57,828 bases of DNA from a virus. The DNA lies in the IMG/VR virus record IMGVR_UViG_3300049795_000023, positions 1 through 57,828 of that record; one strand, 5' to 3'. The notes under the pieces were generated by a model that was not told the origin of the DNA, ran no database searches, and saw only the letters and a program-made list of their open reading frames with translations. Of this stretch, positions 24,501-33,858 are shown piece after piece. A program made the translations under genes and the position numbers. Each line of letters begins with the position of its first letter. Within the stretch, counting starts at the first letter, position 1.

Positions 24501-25035
24501 TTTGTGGCCCGCCAGACTGCGAAAAGATTGATCCCCCTGCGCCGATGTAGGCAGCGATGGAACTGCGCAGCTGCATCGTCGGCTGTCCCGTTGTGGCACC
24601 AGGCAGGCTGGCCCAGATCGGGCGCAGCTTGATGATGGCCAACTCGATATTGCCGGCGACGATGTCGCTTACCGCTTTCTTCTCCAGGATCAGCGCGACA
24701 GCCATCAGATCCTGAGTCTCAGGTGAGAAATCAGAAAAGCCGTACTGCTTGACCAGGGCGCGGTAGGTAGTATTGGTGATCTGGTATGCGCCGGCCGCGG
24801 TCGTGAAGTCAAGCTTGCCATTGCGCACAAACTGGCCGTCGTAGCGCTCGTATGTCTTGACATTCGGATGATCCGCGAAGCTCTCGAACAGCAAGGGCTT
24901 CGCTGCGGTCGAACCGAACAGCCACTGGTAGGCCTCAGGCATCACGCTCGATTCGCCGTAGCGAATCATGATCAGCGCTGCCTTGATGTTGGGTTCAGCA
25001 GCGATTGCTTTCAGTCTTTGCATTTGCGTTGGCAT
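24487..25035 (-). CDS. Endolysin, lambda R-like lytic transglycosylase (GH104)
   Basis: The 182-residue product fits the lambda R group. It has an N-terminal helix LIMIRYGESS with the presumed catalytic Glu28, then LLFESFADHPNVK ... TAAGAYQITNTTY and FSPETQDLMAVALI, which are family hallmarks. It would cleave peptidoglycan between MurNAc and GlcNAc. There is no signal peptide, so a holin must release it. Nearby membrane peptides (26060-26173) are candidates. The C-terminal 15 residues are extra compared with lambda R. Confidence 0.9.
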   Translation of the reverse strand: MPTQMQRLKAIAAEPNIKAALIMIRYGESSVMPEAYQWLFGSTAAKPLLFESFADHPNVKTYERYDGQFVRNGKLDFTTAAGAYQITNTTYRALVKQYGFSDFSPETQDLMAVALILEKKAVSDIVAGNIELAIIKLRPIWASLPGATTGQPTMQLRSSIAAYIGAGGSIFSQSGGPQNDNA

Positions 25036-25050
25036 GTCAATCCTTAATTG

Positions 25051-25272
25051 TCAGATGTCGATAAGAACAACCGTCAGGGCTGGGGCTTGCCCTTCAATCA
25101 AGCCGTTGCGCACGAAGACTTCCTGGCCAACAGTCGCTTGTCCCCTGGCCTGGATCTGTCCGCCGCCAGGCAATTCGATAAGCCAGCTATCCCCGGCCAG
25201 GGAAGCGACGACTTCGCCTACTTCCAGGGGTGGATCTGACAGCAGGCCGCGCAAGGCTTTATAGCTGTTCAT
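25051..25272 (-). CDS. Small phage protein, 73 aa
   Basis: ATG 25272 overlaps the upstream stop (ATGA), which decides the start. The product is a beta-rich domain (VGEVVASLAGDSWLIELPGG ... GQEVFVRNGLIEGQAP). Similar short proteins accompany tail tip and lysis genes of several phages as I recall, without known function. Confidence 0.65.
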   Translation of the reverse strand: MNSYKALRGLLSDPPLEVGEVVASLAGDSWLIELPGGGQIQARGQATVGQEVFVRNGLIEGQAPALTVVLIDI

Positions 25273-26063
25273 AGTCCGCACCCGAATGATGAGCCGCAGC
25301 CCTGGTCAGATGGCAATTCTGCTTCGTGATTTTTACCATATTGTGCCCACATCATGACACCGTAGATACCCATTGCATCGAATCGCTTTGGACGGAACAT
25401 CGGCTTTCCGATTTCAACTTCGAGCGAACTGACTTTGCTAATGTCTGTCACAGTGAGTCGCTTGAAATCGTCACGATTCGCGTTTACGCATGGGCTACAT
25501 TCACTGCTGCGATGGGGTAAAACTTCAAAGCCTGCTCTATCTAACAAGCCGTCGCGTAAATCGTCGTCGTGCAGATAAAGCGGATGCCATACCTTTCGAT
25601 CCCCGTGCACTTCGCTGCGCTCGATAAACTCGGGTGTATCGCGCCTAGCAATGCTTTCGGCTCGACGCTTGCCGATAAGCACTGTTGCTTGTCGCTGCGG
25701 ATCGACGTTATCAATCCAATTCAGGAACGGCACGATTTTCAGATGCGTGGTACAAAATTGCATGCCGTTGCCTGGAAATCCCTTCTTGAGCCTAACCAGG
25801 TCGCTCATACCCATTGAAGGGATCTCTACTGTCTCGAATCCGCAACGCTCAGCGAATGCGGAAACCGTTTTGATTCTGCTGTCCCAACCGGGCGCGGACC
25901 ATCCTGTGTTGCAGTAGGCGACAACAACCGGCGAAGTAAACGCTAGAGCGTTCTCGAACGCCCACTGAATGAGTGCTGTTGAGTCGTTTCCGGCTGACGA
26001 CGAAATCACAAACCGCGGCCCAGCCCATGGCTTCAGTTCTTGAAACAGCAAATCGAGGTTCAC
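25269..26063 (-). CDS. PAPS reductase-like PP-loop protein
   Basis: The 264-residue product carries the PP-loop SSSAGNDST (21-29), a C-x-x-H segment (FCTTHLKIVPF), GKRRAESIARR and a CSPC pair near residue 190, as in phage phosphoadenosine phosphosulfate reductase-like enzymes. The family activates substrates by adenylation; members take part in sulfate reduction, tRNA thiolation and DNA phosphorothioation (DndC). The Cys pairs may bind Fe-S. No other dnd gene is nearby. GTG 26063 overlaps the previous stop. Confidence 0.8.
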   Translation of the reverse strand: MNLDLLFQELKPWAGPRFVISSSAGNDSTALIQWAFENALAFTSPVVVAYCNTGWSAPGWDSRIKTVSAFAERCGFETVEIPSMGMSDLVRLKKGFPGNGMQFCTTHLKIVPFLNWIDNVDPQRQATVLIGKRRAESIARRDTPEFIERSEVHGDRKVWHPLYLHDDDLRDGLLDRAGFEVLPHRSSECSPCVNANRDDFKRLTVTDISKVSSLEVEIGKPMFRPKRFDAMGIYGVMMWAQYGKNHEAELPSDQGCGSSFGCGL

Positions 26064-26173
26064 GATTTCTCCTTACGATCACGAAAGATCCAATCAATGA
26101 TCCACCAATCGATCGCTCCACCTACAAGAACGGCCACGATCGTGAAGAACGCAGACAAGTCGCCATCGGTCAT
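26060..26173 (-). CDS. 37-residue single-pass membrane peptide, possible holin
   Basis: This frame starts at ATG 26173, overlapping the tail gene stop (ATGA), and stops at 26060, overlapping the PAPS reductase-like start (GTGA). It encodes an acidic start (MTDGDLSAFF), a hydrophobic segment (TIVAVLVGGAIDWWIIDWIF) and a basic end (RDRKEKS). This layout fits a small N-out membrane peptide, and its place two genes from the endolysin makes it a holin candidate. Size is at the low end for holins. Confidence 0.7.
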   Translation of the reverse strand: MTDGDLSAFFTIVAVLVGGAIDWWIIDWIFRDRKEKS

Positions 26174-28059
26174 TCGTGTGTCTCCAGCACGAGAGTTTGC
26201 CAGACATTATCCAAGCCTTGTGCCTCGACGCCCACGCTGCGCACCAGGCCCAGGCGAGAAGTCACGCCCTCAACGTAGGAAACGAAACTGCCAGGCTTGA
26301 TGATCCCGGTTTCAGGCAGCACCGGCATGCGCAGCGTGTAGGGTGCCTGCCGGCCCGTGTCGCCGAGGATGGCCAGGCCACGCTGGCGCGCAACGACTTC
26401 GTCGGTGATGAGCGCGTCGACCGCCATGGGCGCCACGAGCGAGCCGTCGCTGCCGTCCTTCGTGATGCGCCCGAGAACGCCCTGCGTGACGCCGCTGACG
26501 TACACCCGATTGAATTCCTGTTTCGTCGTCCATCCGACCGTTTCGCCAACCGCGATGTCCGCGGGGATCGAGTAGTCGGGTACCACCTCTGCGGCCCAGT
26601 TCCACGGTGCTATTGGATAACGCGGAAGTATTCGCAGCGTCATGTCGGTGTCGTGTGGTTGTACGTAGCCACCGGCCGCCGCCGCAATGCGCGTTACCGC
26701 ATCCATGTAGCTGCCGCGGGAATTCCACACGCCGGCCGGCACCGCCCAATCTTCCATTCTGAAATCCAGATCCCAGCCCAGGGGGACGCCGTTGAAAGTC
26801 AACGCGTCTTCCATCAGTTGCTGCGCGGTGCGCTCGAACTCATTGGTAAATGTCAAAACCGGTGACCAGCGGTCGGCCAGGTAGGCATTCTTCCCGCGCC
26901 CGGTAACCGATAGACGAACCTGGCCAAACGACCTGTCGCGCTGAACGTCCTCAGCTAGCACACGGTACGCGTGCCCGTTGATCGTGGCTTCCAACTCCAC
27001 CGGCACGCCGTCGCTGTACTGCAGGTCGCTGAACGCCGACGAGTGCACGCTTGCCCGGAAGCCCCAGGTCCAAGAGTCCATGTCGAGCGTCAACGACATC
27101 CCGAAGCAGGTGATGGGAAGGTTGCCGTCGACTTTGCGTAAATCAAGGGTGTTGATCACGATGTATGCCTGTTTAACTGGAACAACAATTGTCCCGCTAG
27201 GTGGTTGCGCCGGGTGACGCTCGCAGTAGAACACCAGCTGCGTCGTGCCGGCCGGATCTTTGAATGTCAGCGCAACTGCGTCTGCCGGCGGCGGGATGTA
27301 GCAGCGATCATCTTCTGGCTGTGGCACAACCGGAAGTGCAATGCCCGCGGGCGGCGGGATACCGTCTTGATATTTGACGTAGGTCCACAGCTCCAGCGGC
27401 AGCGCAATGCCCCATCCGCCATCAAACGTACTGATGAGGCGAATGGCGTCCTGGTAGCGTCCTGTGGCCCATGCCCCGATGTAATTGAGCATGTCGGCGT
27501 AGCGCCCGACGACTTCGCCCACTGTCGGCAGTAAACAATCCTGGTAGCGCCCGGCGACCTGGTCATACACCGGCAGCCCGTCTTGATAGCGAGCAGTCAT
27601 CTCACCGTCGACGAAGATGCCATCTTGGTAATTGACGATAAGGTCGCTACCCCGGCTCAAGCCGTCTTGATGCGCTGCGATTGCCTCGCCGTCCAAACGC
27701 AAACTATCCTGATGTTTGGCTGCGAATGATTCCTGCATTGACAGCCCGTCTTGGTACAGGCCGTCAAAGCTCGCAAAATCACTCAGGCAATCTTGAAATT
27801 TAGAACTGACCTCTTCGGCCAGGGGGCGGTCGACGTTGATGTCAAACGTCGCTTCCGCACTAAAGCCTGGCAGCGGGACGGCAGCTGCCAGATCAGCGTC
27901 GTAGTTGATGCTGACAACCGCAGCGAACGCCGGCAGTGGAAGCGTCCCCAGCAAGACGGCTTCGTAGTCGGTCGGTTCGTGGGCTTCACCGAAGACGAGG
28001 CGGAGTGCAGACCCATCCGTCGACGCCGGCTGCTGGAAGACAAGACGGAAGATTGTCAT
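26170..28059 (-). CDS. Tail tip protein with YQDGL repeats
   Basis: The 629-residue product has an unusual region at about residues 85-230 with some ten copies of a short element [YHF]-Q-D-[GCSA]-[LI], spaced about 13-18 residues. Further on, residues 250-629 look like a phage tail protein with beta domains and segments such as NRVYVSGVTQGVLGRITKDG. It is the last large tail gene, so it may be exposed at the tail tip or fibre. ATG 28059 has no strong ribosome binding site. Confidence 0.7.
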   Translation of the reverse strand: MTIFRLVFQQPASTDGSALRLVFGEAHEPTDYEAVLLGTLPLPAFAAVVSINYDADLAAAVPLPGFSAEATFDINVDRPLAEEVSSKFQDCLSDFASFDGLYQDGLSMQESFAAKHQDSLRLDGEAIAAHQDGLSRGSDLIVNYQDGIFVDGEMTARYQDGLPVYDQVAGRYQDCLLPTVGEVVGRYADMLNYIGAWATGRYQDAIRLISTFDGGWGIALPLELWTYVKYQDGIPPPAGIALPVVPQPEDDRCYIPPPADAVALTFKDPAGTTQLVFYCERHPAQPPSGTIVVPVKQAYIVINTLDLRKVDGNLPITCFGMSLTLDMDSWTWGFRASVHSSAFSDLQYSDGVPVELEATINGHAYRVLAEDVQRDRSFGQVRLSVTGRGKNAYLADRWSPVLTFTNEFERTAQQLMEDALTFNGVPLGWDLDFRMEDWAVPAGVWNSRGSYMDAVTRIAAAAGGYVQPHDTDMTLRILPRYPIAPWNWAAEVVPDYSIPADIAVGETVGWTTKQEFNRVYVSGVTQGVLGRITKDGSDGSLVAPMAVDALITDEVVARQRGLAILGDTGRQAPYTLRMPVLPETGIIKPGSFVSYVEGVTSRLGLVRSVGVEAQGLDNVWQTLVLETHE

Positions 28060-28060
28060 T

Positions 28061-28468
28061 TCAGAATTGGAATCTAGCAGATGTCAGACTTACCAGGCCG
28101 CCCGCAAAGATAGGGTCGCCGTCTGAAACTGACAGCTTCACCGCGCCGGTGCCGTCCGCGCCGCTTGCGTCAAAATCGACAAACGCCTGCGAGTTGCCAT
28201 CGAAGAGTAGCGCCCACTGCGGGACACCTGAAGCCAGCACCATGGACGATGCGCCAGCGGTAACCAGATCGAGAGCTACATCACCTTCGTCAATGGTGCC
28301 CGCCGGATCGTCAAGCGTGAAGACCACCAACGCAGTGGACGCCCCCAGGTTGTTGCGCGTGCCGGTATAGACGACAAGCACCGGCGCATCGCTTCCATCC
28401 TGCATCTTGGCCAGGAGTCCTTCGAGCAAGCCGATCTTGGCCAAGCTTGTGAAATGTGAATCAGCCAT
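28061..28468 (-). CDS. Tail-associated structural protein, 135 aa
   Basis: ATG 28468 follows GAGGTGATGTGAC. The product is beta-rich (VLVVYTGTRNNLGASTALVV) and lies between tail genes with 1-2 base gaps. No recognised family; a tail tip or fibre component is likely from position. Confidence 0.6.
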   Translation of the reverse strand: MADSHFTSLAKIGLLEGLLAKMQDGSDAPVLVVYTGTRNNLGASTALVVFTLDDPAGTIDEGDVALDLVTAGASSMVLASGVPQWALLFDGNSQAFVDFDASGADGTGAVKLSVSDGDPIFAGGLVSLTSARFQF

Positions 28469-28469
28469 G

Positions 28470-28859
28470 TCACATCACCTCTGGGACAACGCCGTCCGCA
28501 ATTACCGCGCGGAACGTCGGCACGGTGTTGTAAAACGCAATGACGACGTATTTGCGGGTCGCATCAATGTACGTGAATTCCCATTCGCCATCAGCATCGC
28601 TGGTAACCATGTCGATGGCAATCATGGTTAGCTGATCTATCAGGTAGACCCGTCGATCGGCAATCGGCAAATCTGGAAAGCCATCTACCTCAGTCGTGCC
28701 GCTTATCTTGCCTTGTCCCTTGAAATTTATATTTCTGAAAACGGTGATGAAGCGATCCCCTACCCGCTCTAACTCGACCCGAGTTGGCTTGGCCAGGGTT
28801 GGGGTGATCTGTATAGAAGGCTGGAAGACCTCCAGCACAGCGGCAACGACATCAGCCAT
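28470..28859 (-). CDS. Tail-associated protein with Ig-like feature, 129 aa
   Basis: The 129 residues contain FKGQGKISGTTEVDGFPDLP ... ADGEWEFTYIDATRKYVVIA, a pattern typical of a carboxypeptidase-regulatory or Ig-like beta sandwich found in phage tail fibres. ATG 28859 has a weak ribosome binding site. It is followed immediately by the 28468 gene. Confidence 0.6.
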   Translation of the reverse strand: MADVVAAVLEVFQPSIQITPTLAKPTRVELERVGDRFITVFRNINFKGQGKISGTTEVDGFPDLPIADRRVYLIDQLTMIAIDMVTSDADGEWEFTYIDATRKYVVIAFYNTVPTFRAVIADGVVPEVM

Positions 28860-28863
28860 GGCA

Positions 28864-30075
28864 TCAAGCCCACGGGCCGGTGAAGTCGATCGCGCCGCAC
28901 GCCGAACTCGGCAGCCCGAGTATTACCAGCTTGCGCCCGGTGAGCCCCACCGTGGAACTGACCTTGTCCTTGTGGGCAAGCCCGCCGGCTATCGGGCCGT
29001 TATGCGGAATGAAATAGATGCCGCGCAGCGAGCCGCGCCATGCGCCGATCGACACGCTGGTCATGTCAGCTACCATTATCGGAGACACAACCAGAGCGTT
29101 GTCTGCCGGATTCGGATATGTCAAGGCAAGAGTGCCATTCGGCGTACCGCTCATGCCGCTATTCGTCGGGTCGGATATGGGGCTGCTGGCATGGCGAGTC
29201 GATTTGATGGCTGACCCTACTCCTGAAATTGCTCGCGGTAGGTAGAACCCGTCAGCCAATGTGCTGTTGGCATTGCTGCAACTGAAAAATACATCGTAGG
29301 TGCTTGCGCCACTGCCGCCCGTTGCTGCAGTAGAACTCGAATAGTTGATGAACGCGCAGTAGGCGTCTGAGGATTTTCGCGAAGCAAAATCGCCAAAGCC
29401 TACCGTCAAGCCGGTAGTCAATGCTGCATTCGTCGGAGTCATCCACAGGTAGAACGTCTTGTCGTCGCCGACGAGTACCCATTGCCGCGCAGTTGAATCT
29501 GCCGTCGACGACTTCGGCCAGTAGCCTCCGCCACTGAGTTGAGCAGCAGTCGGAAACGGGCCGCTTCCCGTATTGATGTCCGTCATTGCCTCGTAGCCGA
29601 CGACACGTGCACTTGTCGTGCCGGTGTCGTCGACGCGCAGAATCATTCCGCTGGCCAGGCCGTTTGATGACTTGTAGGCGACAACGTTGGTACCGGCCGT
29701 GACTGGCGCGTTATTCCATCCAAGCGGCGCGAACTTCGCAGTGATTGTGCCGCCTGCAGTCTGATTTGAAATTCCCGTGGCATCGAATGTGAACACGTTG
29801 GCGCTGGGCACGGTCAGCACCTTGACTTCACCATTGATGCTTCCGCCGCTGACGGTTGCGCCCGCAATCAGCGCGATCGAATCGACCTCGAACGGATGCC
29901 CGGCGCTGCGCGTTGCGGTTGCGATGCCGCCGCTGATGACAAGTGAATCCAGCGTCACCGATCCGAAGCCGTCTGTCAGCACGGCATTCAACAGCGACAC
30001 CATGGCACCAGCCTGGCCAGACAGCGCAGGCGCACCCGTCAGCGCGCTGTGCAGATACTTAACGACGTTGCTCAT
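28864..30075 (-). CDS. Putative tail fibre or receptor-binding protein, 403 aa
   Basis: ATG 30075 follows GAGGAAAC. The protein is rich in Gly, Ser, Thr and Ala (GGIATATRSAG, SSSTAATGGSGAST) and looks beta-structured throughout. It begins with a helical stretch MSNVVKYLHSALTGAPALSG. It shows no enzyme motif. Position beside the large tip protein suggests a surface-exposed tail component. Confidence 0.65.
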   Translation of the reverse strand: MSNVVKYLHSALTGAPALSGQAGAMVSLLNAVLTDGFGSVTLDSLVISGGIATATRSAGHPFEVDSIALIAGATVSGGSINGEVKVLTVPSANVFTFDATGISNQTAGGTITAKFAPLGWNNAPVTAGTNVVAYKSSNGLASGMILRVDDTGTTSARVVGYEAMTDINTGSGPFPTAAQLSGGGYWPKSSTADSTARQWVLVGDDKTFYLWMTPTNAALTTGLTVGFGDFASRKSSDAYCAFINYSSSTAATGGSGASTYDVFFSCSNANSTLADGFYLPRAISGVGSAIKSTRHASSPISDPTNSGMSGTPNGTLALTYPNPADNALVVSPIMVADMTSVSIGAWRGSLRGIYFIPHNGPIAGGLAHKDKVSSTVGLTGRKLVILGLPSSACGAIDFTGPWA

Positions 30076-30105
30076 TTCAAGTTTCCTCTTTGTTAATCGT
30101 CAAAT

Positions 30106-33100
30106 TCAGATCGGATTGTCGACGCTACCGCGGGCCAGGATTACAAACTTGTCGTCTGTCACCGTTGCCGCTCCCTGCTGCACAGTCTGCAGTACCCACG
30201 CCGGGTAGTAGCCGCCCACTGTGTTGAAGCGGAACACGTTGCCGGTGGCCCAGCCCAGGCCCCAGCCTTCGCTTGGGATTTCAAAATAAGGCTCACCGCT
30301 CGCAGGATTCAGCGGAGCGCAGTCGTCGGAGGTGTTGCCTACTGCGATAACGCCGACGTGTTCACCGATCACCTGGAAGGCGCTCGTGTTCGTGAACTTG
30401 ACCGCCCAGCGCTCAGTCAAGCAGCCCTTGTTTGTCACGACAATTGGATAAGCCGCGTTGTTGAACGTACCGGGCGCAGGATCTCCCTGCTGAACATTGC
30501 TCCAAGATGGGTGGAACGTCGCTTCATCAAACACAATCGACACGCGGGCCTTGATGTCTCCCATGATCAGCGCACTCGACACGTAGGTATCGTCGATTGG
30601 GTAATCGTGGCTGACTGCGGACGTGAGCTTCAGCGAACCGTCGATCAGGGCTTCGGCAATCTGCCGCATGTCTTCAATGCGATGCTCGACGTGTACCGGC
30701 TGGGAGTAGCCTGTGACATCCGTGAATGTCAGAACGCCGGTGTTCAGATTGACCGTGTAGCCGGCCGAGATGACGACACCGTTATTGCCGATGAGACGTG
30801 CGCGTGACAGCCGCTCGCGGCCGCAATTGACTGTGCCCCCGTTGGTTGCTGTGGCCGGCGAAGTGCTTTGCGTGTTACCAATGACGACGAACTTACCTGG
30901 CCGGAATATGGGCACGCGGCCATCCTGCGGCAGCCGCACAGGATCGAGCCCAAGGATCTCAGCGTCCAACGGCAAGTAGAAATATGCCACCGCGTTGTAG
31001 CGCATCGTTTCTGGATCAATTGGATGAGGTTTCCAGATCTTGCTATCCGACACGCGGATGTCATCTACGTTGTACCACCACTGCGTTTTTTCTTCGGCAG
31101 TCAATCCTGAATCAAGCACGTAAGAGCCGAACTGCACTTCGACCAGACCGCTTTGATAGTCGATCTTGCCGTGAATGAAATCTCCGGCCAGGTTTCCGTC
31201 ATTGTCTGATGTGCCGATCAACTGCTGGCCACTCACGTCCAAGACGCTGAACACCAGGCCGCTAGGCTGCAGCGGTGCAAGGATCGCATTGAATGTGATG
31301 TTCGCAATGTGCTCGCGCGGCTTACGCGTCCACAGACTGTTGAGCGTAAGCGCTGACGCCGGGCCGTCGACAACGTAGTAAGCCATCTTCGCCGTGCCGG
31401 CTGTGTAATCCATCGAGCCACAGCCAATTCCAGGATCGAAATTTGTACGGTTGATGTAGATCGTACCCTCGAAGTCGTCGTACACGTTGTTCATCCAGGT
31501 GAAGCGAACGCTTCCAGGCACGACCGTATCGGATGTGTACGGGCACAGATCCAGCACGACACCCGGTGGCTGATAAGTCATCGTGTGCGAAGTAGCACTC
31601 GGGCTGCCCGTTTGGTAGCGCACGACCAGGGAGTCTTCGCCGAAGGTTTCCTTGCAAGTGGCGTTGTTGAATTCACCACCCTTCGCTGTCGCGCTGCCCC
31701 CGCCACCACTGGCCGCAGTAGTGCTTGCACCACCACCTGCAGTCGTTGTAGCTTGGCCAGTTTCGTTCATTGACTCGAACTCTTTGGCTTCTTCGTAATT
31801 AGACTCGTATGCCTTTTCGGAATAGTCGTTGCGTACCTTCAGCGTGAAAGTCTTGTCGCCGTAAAGGATTTCGCCGAACGTGCCAAACCAGCTGCCGTCA
31901 CCATCGTCGGTTATCTGGTGCGCGACAGTTACGGAATTCTTCGCCGTCTGTGATGACGACGTACTGTAAGTCGCGCCCTGCGACGTGCTTGCACTGCCTG
32001 TGCCACTGGTGCTGCTGCTGGTTGTCGTTGTGACGGGTGCCTTGGTCGTCACCGCGTACTCGATACCTGTTGGCATGTTCCATGACGGCGACGAGGTTCC
32101 GGTGGCTGCATACATGCTGTAGCTGTCCGGGTAGGTAACGCTGCTGGCCACTACCGACGATTGCTCTTTCGGCATGTTGTAGGCTGCAGCGACCTCGGGC
32201 GTATACGAACGGTAATTCTTCGTCGTGTCCACCATGGCAGTCGTCGTCGCAGTCGTGTTGCTGCTTGACGAATTCGTCATGCTGGATTTGTTCGTGCTTC
32301 CCGATGCCGATGTTGCGCCGCTGCTAATCGACGTTTCACGCACTGTCAACCATTCGGCGCGCAGCGTGCCGGCAACCGGGACCGCATCAAGTTCAATGTT
32401 TATCGTGCCGGTGCTATCAGGGCTTAACCCAGTGAACGATTGTTCCTCCATCGTCTTGTAGTTATAGGTGATCGAGAACTCTCCGCCGGCATCAATCATG
32501 CTGTTAGGCACAATTGTCAAAATGCCTGTCTGATAGACGATAGAGCCCGTGGCGTCCCCTGTCAGCTTGCCGGTGCCGTTGTCGCTCGCGTTGACGACAT
32601 CCCCTGCAGATGTCCATTCGATCGCCAGACTACTCGGAACAATATTGTCGTGATCTAGATCGAATGTATAACTTGGCTTGCGAAAGTCGGCCAGCTGTCC
32701 TTGACGGTTCGTATACGCAGTGTTCGGACCGAAGTAGATGATGACTGCGGAACGATCGTCAGGCATGGCGCCAAGCGTCACCTGAATACTGCCGGTGGTG
32801 TAGTTGATGGTGCCGCTACCGCTGCCTGTTAGCGCGCCTTCGCCGTCATCGGTCACGACGTAGTTGCTCCCCTGTGCCCGGAAGTGCACAAAGACCGAGC
32901 CCGGCGCAGGAAGCGGGCTGAGAATCGAAACGTAATTGAATGAACGATTCTCCTGGCCAATCTTTACCCGTTGCGAAAATGTCGAGCCGCCTACTTCGAC
33001 TTCGCGCGGGGACAGTGCTAGCGTTTGAGAAAACTGTGCAGACGGCCGGCGATCAAGTAGTGCAGTTTCCGTTCGCGAGCTTGGGACCAGGGGGACAAAG

Positions 33101-33858
33101 ATGTCTTCGACCTTGATTGCAAATTCACCAAGATCTATTTCCTGAGACAGCTTTACCGTACCGTGATAGTCGGCTGCGTCCGCGACAATCGTGTCTCTGA
33201 CAATTGTCTGAGTGCCGCCTCGCGTGAACGAGCGATTAGCAGCCGTACCAGGAAAGTCGAAACTCAGCGGGCTGCTGATGTCGAGCGTGACGATGTTGGC
33301 TTGATAATCATGATCGTCGTTGTAGGTGAAGGTGCGTTCCTCTACCGTTACGTCAATGACGCGCACGTATTGTTCCTTCTGATCCCCTTCGCCCTCATGC
33401 CAACGCAGGCAGAGCGTGCGGCCGATGGGTGGGATGCTGGCATTCAGGCGTTGAAACAGCTGGATCGAGCGCTGCCCGGCAATGTGATTTTCATAGAGAA
33501 AGCCTGGCCATTCATTGGCCGCGTTGAGATACGCTTCGACGCGGCTCGTCGCTTCTGCGCGCGTGTCGAAGATATCTCCGGTCGTGAAAAGTGTATTGCT
33601 GACCAGGGGGTCTGCCGGTGGAATGGCAATTATCAAATTACTTCCGGCGTATTTGTCCGTATCATCCGTCTGCACTGCGACGAAGATCTTTCGTGCCTTG
33701 ACCTGGCCGCCGGCGCGGGCCAGCTCGCTGATGTCGTCGAATATTTCGTTGCTGACAGCGCTCACAATGACATCGCTAGATGGCGGACCCCCGCCCTCAG
33801 GAACGTCATCCATGACCGACGACTTAATCAGTTTTACGTCGCCTTGTAGAATTGCCAT
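30106..33858 (-). CDS. Large tail tip/fibre protein, 1250 aa
   Basis: AGGAG lies 11 bases before ATG 33858, which overlaps the upstream stop (TAATG). A repeated signature D-[DN]-G-x-G-x-L-x-G ... G-x-I-x-Y-x-[TS]-G appears near residues 334-355 and 423-443, and a weaker copy near 883-903, so the protein contains at least three related beta domains. The stretch from about 505 to 640 is Ser/Thr-rich and probably disordered. Its size and place after the tape measure gene suggest the central tail tip or fibre. Family not identified. Confidence 0.75.
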   Translation of the reverse strand: MAILQGDVKLIKSSVMDDVPEGGGPPSSDVIVSAVSNEIFDDISELARAGGQVKARKIFVAVQTDDTDKYAGSNLIIAIPPADPLVSNTLFTTGDIFDTRAEATSRVEAYLNAANEWPGFLYENHIAGQRSIQLFQRLNASIPPIGRTLCLRWHEGEGDQKEQYVRVIDVTVEERTFTYNDDHDYQANIVTLDISSPLSFDFPGTAANRSFTRGGTQTIVRDTIVADAADYHGTVKLSQEIDLGEFAIKVEDIFVPLVPSSRTETALLDRRPSAQFSQTLALSPREVEVGGSTFSQRVKIGQENRSFNYVSILSPLPAPGSVFVHFRAQGSNYVVTDDGEGALTGSGSGTINYTTGSIQVTLGAMPDDRSAVIIYFGPNTAYTNRQGQLADFRKPSYTFDLDHDNIVPSSLAIEWTSAGDVVNASDNGTGKLTGDATGSIVYQTGILTIVPNSMIDAGGEFSITYNYKTMEEQSFTGLSPDSTGTINIELDAVPVAGTLRAEWLTVRETSISSGATSASGSTNKSSMTNSSSSNTTATTTAMVDTTKNYRSYTPEVAAAYNMPKEQSSVVASSVTYPDSYSMYAATGTSSPSWNMPTGIEYAVTTKAPVTTTTSSSTSGTGSASTSQGATYSTSSSQTAKNSVTVAHQITDDGDGSWFGTFGEILYGDKTFTLKVRNDYSEKAYESNYEEAKEFESMNETGQATTTAGGGASTTAASGGGGSATAKGGEFNNATCKETFGEDSLVVRYQTGSPSATSHTMTYQPPGVVLDLCPYTSDTVVPGSVRFTWMNNVYDDFEGTIYINRTNFDPGIGCGSMDYTAGTAKMAYYVVDGPASALTLNSLWTRKPREHIANITFNAILAPLQPSGLVFSVLDVSGQQLIGTSDNDGNLAGDFIHGKIDYQSGLVEVQFGSYVLDSGLTAEEKTQWWYNVDDIRVSDSKIWKPHPIDPETMRYNAVAYFYLPLDAEILGLDPVRLPQDGRVPIFRPGKFVVIGNTQSTSPATATNGGTVNCGRERLSRARLIGNNGVVISAGYTVNLNTGVLTFTDVTGYSQPVHVEHRIEDMRQIAEALIDGSLKLTSAVSHDYPIDDTYVSSALIMGDIKARVSIVFDEATFHPSWSNVQQGDPAPGTFNNAAYPIVVTNKGCLTERWAVKFTNTSAFQVIGEHVGVIAVGNTSDDCAPLNPASGEPYFEIPSEGWGLGWATGNVFRFNTVGGYYPAWVLQTVQQGAATVTDDKFVILARGSVDNPI

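Noticed and set aside
26176-26865. 229-aa plus-strand frame opposite the tail tip gene
   Set aside because: Antisense shadow of a well-supported late gene; no start signal and implausible composition.
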